This document shows, in pieces, positions 62,036 through 64,000 of a stretch of 64,000 nucleotides of DNA. Source of the DNA: Pseudomonadota bacterium (GTDB taxonomy: Bacteria; Pseudomonadota; Alphaproteobacteria; Caulobacterales; Caulobacteraceae). The notes under the pieces are model-generated. The model made no database searches, was not told the origin of the DNA, and was given only the letters and a program-made list of their open reading frames with translations. A program made the position numbers and the translations under genes. The stretch covers positions 1 through 64,000 of the forward strand of contig JAKBBV010000004.1 in assembly GCA_021808285.1 (NCBI GenBank), in the 5' to 3' direction. The first letter of the stretch is position 1. Every line of letters begins with the position of its first letter.

Positions 62036-62791
62036 ATGAGTTCAGAAACCACACTGACATCGCCCCAGGGGGCGGTCGCGATCATCGGCGCCGGGGACTA
62101 TATCGGCGCCGCCATCGCCCGGCGCTTCGCCGCCGGCGGCTATGTCGTCTTCGGCGGACGGCGAAATGGCGAGGCCTTCGCCCCCCTCGCCGCGGAGATC
62201 GCCGCATCAGGCGGCCGCTTCGAGGGCCGCACCCTCGACGCCCGGCAGGAGGACCAGGTCGCCGCCTTCCTCGCCGAGGCCGACGCCGCCGCGCCGCTGG
62301 AGGTCTGCGTCTTCAATGTCGGGGCCAATGTGAACTTCCCCATCCTGGAGACCACCGAGCGGGTGTTCCGCAAGGTGTGGGAGATGGCCTGCTACGGCGG
62401 CTTCCTCACGGGCCGCGAGGCGGCGCGCCTGATGCTCCCACGCGGCGAGGGGTCGATCTTCTTCACCGGGGCCACGGCCAGCCTGCGCGGCGGATCCGGC
62501 TTTTCCGCCTTCGCCAGCGCCAAGTTCGGCCTGCGCGCCGTGGCCCAGAGCCTGGCGCGGGAGCTGGGGCCAAAGGGCCTCCACGTCGCCCATCTGGTCA
62601 TCGATTCGGGAGTCGACACCGCCTGGGTGCGCCAGATGCGCGCCCAGCGCGCGGGAGCCGACGCCCCGCCCGGGCCGGGCGAACTGATGGCCCCGGCCTC
62701 GATCGCGGCCGCCTATTGGGACCTGCACCGCCAGCCCCGCGACGCCTGGACGCACGAGCTGGACCTTCGCCCCTTTGGAGAACGCTGGTGA
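62036..62791 (+). CDS. SDR family oxidoreductase
   Basis: 251-residue short-chain dehydrogenase; ATG 62036 (MSSETTLTS) is used because the TTGACG promoter would start there, and ATG 62021 falls inside the promoter. Motifs: AIIGAGDYIGAAIARRFAAGG (glycine-rich loop), FNVGANVNFP (NNAG-equivalent FNVG), FTGATASLRGGSGFSAFASAK (Ser, and the YxxxK position reads FASAK: Phe replaces the catalytic Tyr). The Tyr-to-Phe change may make it non-canonical. Its TGA overlaps the isomerase GTG by four bases, so both work together. Confidence 0.85.
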   Translation: MSSETTLTSPQGAVAIIGAGDYIGAAIARRFAAGGYVVFGGRRNGEAFAPLAAEIAASGGRFEGRTLDARQEDQVAAFLAEADAAAPLEVCVFNVGANVNFPILETTERVFRKVWEMACYGGFLTGREAARLMLPRGEGSIFFTGATASLRGGSGFSAFASAKFGLRAVAQSLARELGPKGLHVAHLVIDSGVDTAWVRQMRAQRAGADAPPGPGELMAPASIAAAYWDLHRQPRDAWTHELDLRPFGERW

Positions 62792-63414
62792 GCGCCCCCG
62801 CCCCCGTCACGGAAGACGCCCCCCAATTCCTGTTCGATTTCGGCAGTCCCAACGCCTATCTGGCGCACAAGGTCATCCCCGCCATCGAGGCCCGCACCGG
62901 GGCGCGCTTCACCTATGTCCCGATCCTGCTGGGCGGCCTCTTCAAGGCCACCGGCAACAGCTCGCCGGTGCAGGCCTTCGCCGCCATCCCGGCCAAGCTC
63001 GCCTATATGGGCGCCGAGACCCGCCGCTTCGTGGCGCGCCACGGGATCACCGATTACCGCCAGAACCCCTTCTTCCCGGTCAATACCCTGCAGCTCATGC
63101 GCCTTGCCGTGGCCGCCCGGGCCGAGGGGTGTTTCGAGCCTTTTGTGGAGGCCGCCTTCCACCACATGTGGTCGCAGCCGAAGAAGATGGACGATCCCGA
63201 GATCTGCCGCGCCGCCCTGGCGGAGAGCGGCCTCGACGTGGAGCGCCTCTGGGCCGCGAGCCAGACCGCCGAGGTCAAGCAGGCCCTGATCGCCAATACC
63301 GAGGACGCCGCCCGCCGCGGCGCCTTCGGCGCGCCCACCTTCTTCGTCGGCGAGGAGATGTTCTTCGGCAAGGATACGCTGGCGGAGATCGAGGCGGATT
63401 TCCTGCGGCGCTGA
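62788..63414 (+). CDS. 2-hydroxychromene-2-carboxylate isomerase/DsbA-family protein
   Basis: 208-residue thioredoxin-fold kappa-class GST-like protein. It begins with GTG inside GTGA. Motifs: FDFGSPNAYLAHKVIPAIE (Ser of the catalytic position), YVPILLGGLFKATGNSSP, FPVNTLQLMRLAVA, AFGAPTFFVGEEMFFGKD. Similar proteins (NahD) isomerise 2-hydroxychromene-2-carboxylate in naphthalene degradation with glutathione; other members act on various thiol-linked compounds. No dioxygenase or aldolase for naphthalene lies near, so the specific name is by family only. Confidence 0.85.
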   Translation: MSAPAPVTEDAPQFLFDFGSPNAYLAHKVIPAIEARTGARFTYVPILLGGLFKATGNSSPVQAFAAIPAKLAYMGAETRRFVARHGITDYRQNPFFPVNTLQLMRLAVAARAEGCFEPFVEAAFHHMWSQPKKMDDPEICRAALAESGLDVERLWAASQTAEVKQALIANTEDAARRGAFGAPTFFVGEEMFFGKDTLAEIEADFLRR

Positions 63415-63420
63415 ATTACG

Positions 63421-63532
63421 CAATTTCGGGGACGCGCAATTTCGGGGACGCTATATTTAATTGCCTATGAGCAGCCAGCATATTCGGTCGACGCTCGGGT
63501 TTGAGGTAATTAAATATAGCGTCCCCGAAATT
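63421..63532. repeat. Perfect 25-bp inverted repeat (REP/MITE-like) with flanking partial copy
   Basis: The arms 63438-63462 and 63508-63532 are perfectly complementary over 25 bp, separated by 45 nt. A partial copy of the first half, CAATTTCGGGGACG, sits 16 bp upstream (63421-63434) as a direct repeat. Such GGGGACGCTATATTTAATT repeats resemble those beside REP-associated tyrosine transposases, but no transposase gene is in the window. The right arm supplies the TAA stop of the next gene. Confidence 0.7.
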
Positions 63533-64000
63533 ACCCGATTCGATACCGCGCCAGGCGTTCGTAATAGGGCTGGGCGGCCTCGGCGACGGCGCGGAGCTCC
63601 GGGGCGAGGTCCGCCAGGGTCACGGGGCGCGGCGGGGGGGAGAAGCCGGTGGAGCGCTCCACGGCGTCATACCAGGCCGGCGCCCAGACCCCGTCGGTGT
63701 CGCGCGGTCCGGCCCGCCAGGCGAGCATGGCCGGATCGAAGGGGATGCCCAGCGCCGCGCACAGCGCGCCAAGCCTCCCGGCCGGGTCGGTGAGCACGGC
63801 GGCGCCCTCGATCACCGGCGGGGCGCGGCCCAGGCGGTCCGCCTCGCGGTCGAACAACTCGCCCTGGCGCACCACCCCGATATCCTCCAGGGTCGGGGCC
63901 GCCCGGCGCACCGCATAGGAGGCCAGGACCTCCGCCGGCGGGCGGATGAGGAAGGCGTTGCGGCAGGCCGCCATCCACGACAGATCCATGTCCGACGTCA
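63531..64000 (-). CDS. Sulfotransferase-like P-loop protein (N-terminus beyond window)
   Basis: Partial protein; about 156 codons are inside the window and the N-terminal part lies beyond base 64000. Visible: NAFLIRPPAEVLASYAV, GELFDREADRLGRAPPVIE, LGIPFDPAMLAW, and VWAPAWYDAVERSTGF. This is the C-terminal pattern of a bacterial sulfotransferase-like family often mis-annotated as branched-chain aminotransferase. The stop TAA at 63531-63533 lies inside the right arm of the inverted repeat, so the last residues may have been changed by insertion of that element. Confidence 0.7.
   Translation of the reverse strand, partial: TSDMDLSWMAACRNAFLIRPPAEVLASYAVRRAAPTLEDIGVVRQGELFDREADRLGRAPPVIEGAAVLTDPAGRLGALCAALGIPFDPAMLAWRAGPRDTDGVWAPAWYDAVERSTGFSPPPRPVTLADLAPELRAVAEAAQPYYERLARYRIG

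Noticed and set aside
62788..63414. Calling the isomerase gene nahD and inferring naphthalene degradation
   Set aside because: No other naphthalene pathway gene is present; only the family similarity supports it.
1..64000. CRISPR array, tRNA, rRNA, integrase or prophage
   Set aside because: I saw no regularly spaced direct repeats, no cloverleaf-like gene and no phage or integrase motifs; the region looks like ordinary chromosome.

Overview
The window is GC-rich, densely packed bacterial chromosome with 48 protein-coding genes (two cut by the window ends). There are no RNA genes, no CRISPR array and no prophage or insertion-sequence genes. Two large TonB-dependent receptors, a complete squalene/hopanoid (hpn) set, many secreted peptidases and esterases, frequent 4-bp ATGA/GTGA gene overlaps, GTG/TTG starts and TTGACx -35 elements point to an alphaproteobacterium. 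A Caulobacterales relative (Phenylobacterium/Caulobacter-like) is my best guess, by inference only.

Region 1 (1-13088): end of an SDR gene and an SMP-30 lactonase; a secreted S10 carboxypeptidase divergent from a CHASE3-PAS hybrid histidine kinase; a minus-strand operon of a TIGR02466-type 2OG oxygenase, oligopeptidase B and a PAT-like acetyltransferase; then an exported DUF885 - TraB/GumN - metallo-beta-lactamase-fold operon coupled by GTGA overlaps.

Region 2 (13197-24600): the hopanoid locus in three blocks. hpnE-shc-hpnG is on plus, hpnH-ispH on minus, hpnA-hpnB-hpnC-hpnD on plus, with a DauA-like flavoenzyme between the last two. HpnC, HpnD and HpnE make squalene, Shc cyclises it, HpnH and HpnG start the C35 side chain, and IspH supplies isoprenoid precursor.

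Region 3 (24646-40157): a minus-strand catabolic operon (Rieske N-demethylase-like oxygenase, PLP C-S lyase-like enzyme, HcnB/HcnC-type amine dehydrogenase subunits, then a TPR-sulfotransferase) read divergently from a LysR gene. Next to it are two exported alpha/beta hydrolases, a TonB-dependent receptor and an MFS permease. I read this as a possible uptake and breakdown locus for an unidentified N-methylated, perhaps sulfur-containing, compound.

Region 4 (40234-50447): exported S9 peptidase; an RND tripartite efflux operon whose promoter spacer holds a perfect 12-bp palindrome; a membrane-anchored XRE protein; an ArsR regulator with an operator-like dyad over its start codon; and a tandem double AHSA1-domain protein.

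Region 5 (50559-64000): SDR, TonB receptor, acyl-CoA ligase, TetR, type-B carboxylesterase, MFS transporter, TPR-glycosyltransferase, and a divergent HxlR / SDR-hydroxychromene-carboxylate-isomerase-like pair. A degenerate dispersed repeat occurs three times here, and a perfect 25-bp inverted repeat at 63438-63532 donates the stop codon of the last, truncated gene. No gene-free stretch exceeds 300 bases; the longest is the 282-bp leader of the second TonB receptor (51450-51731).
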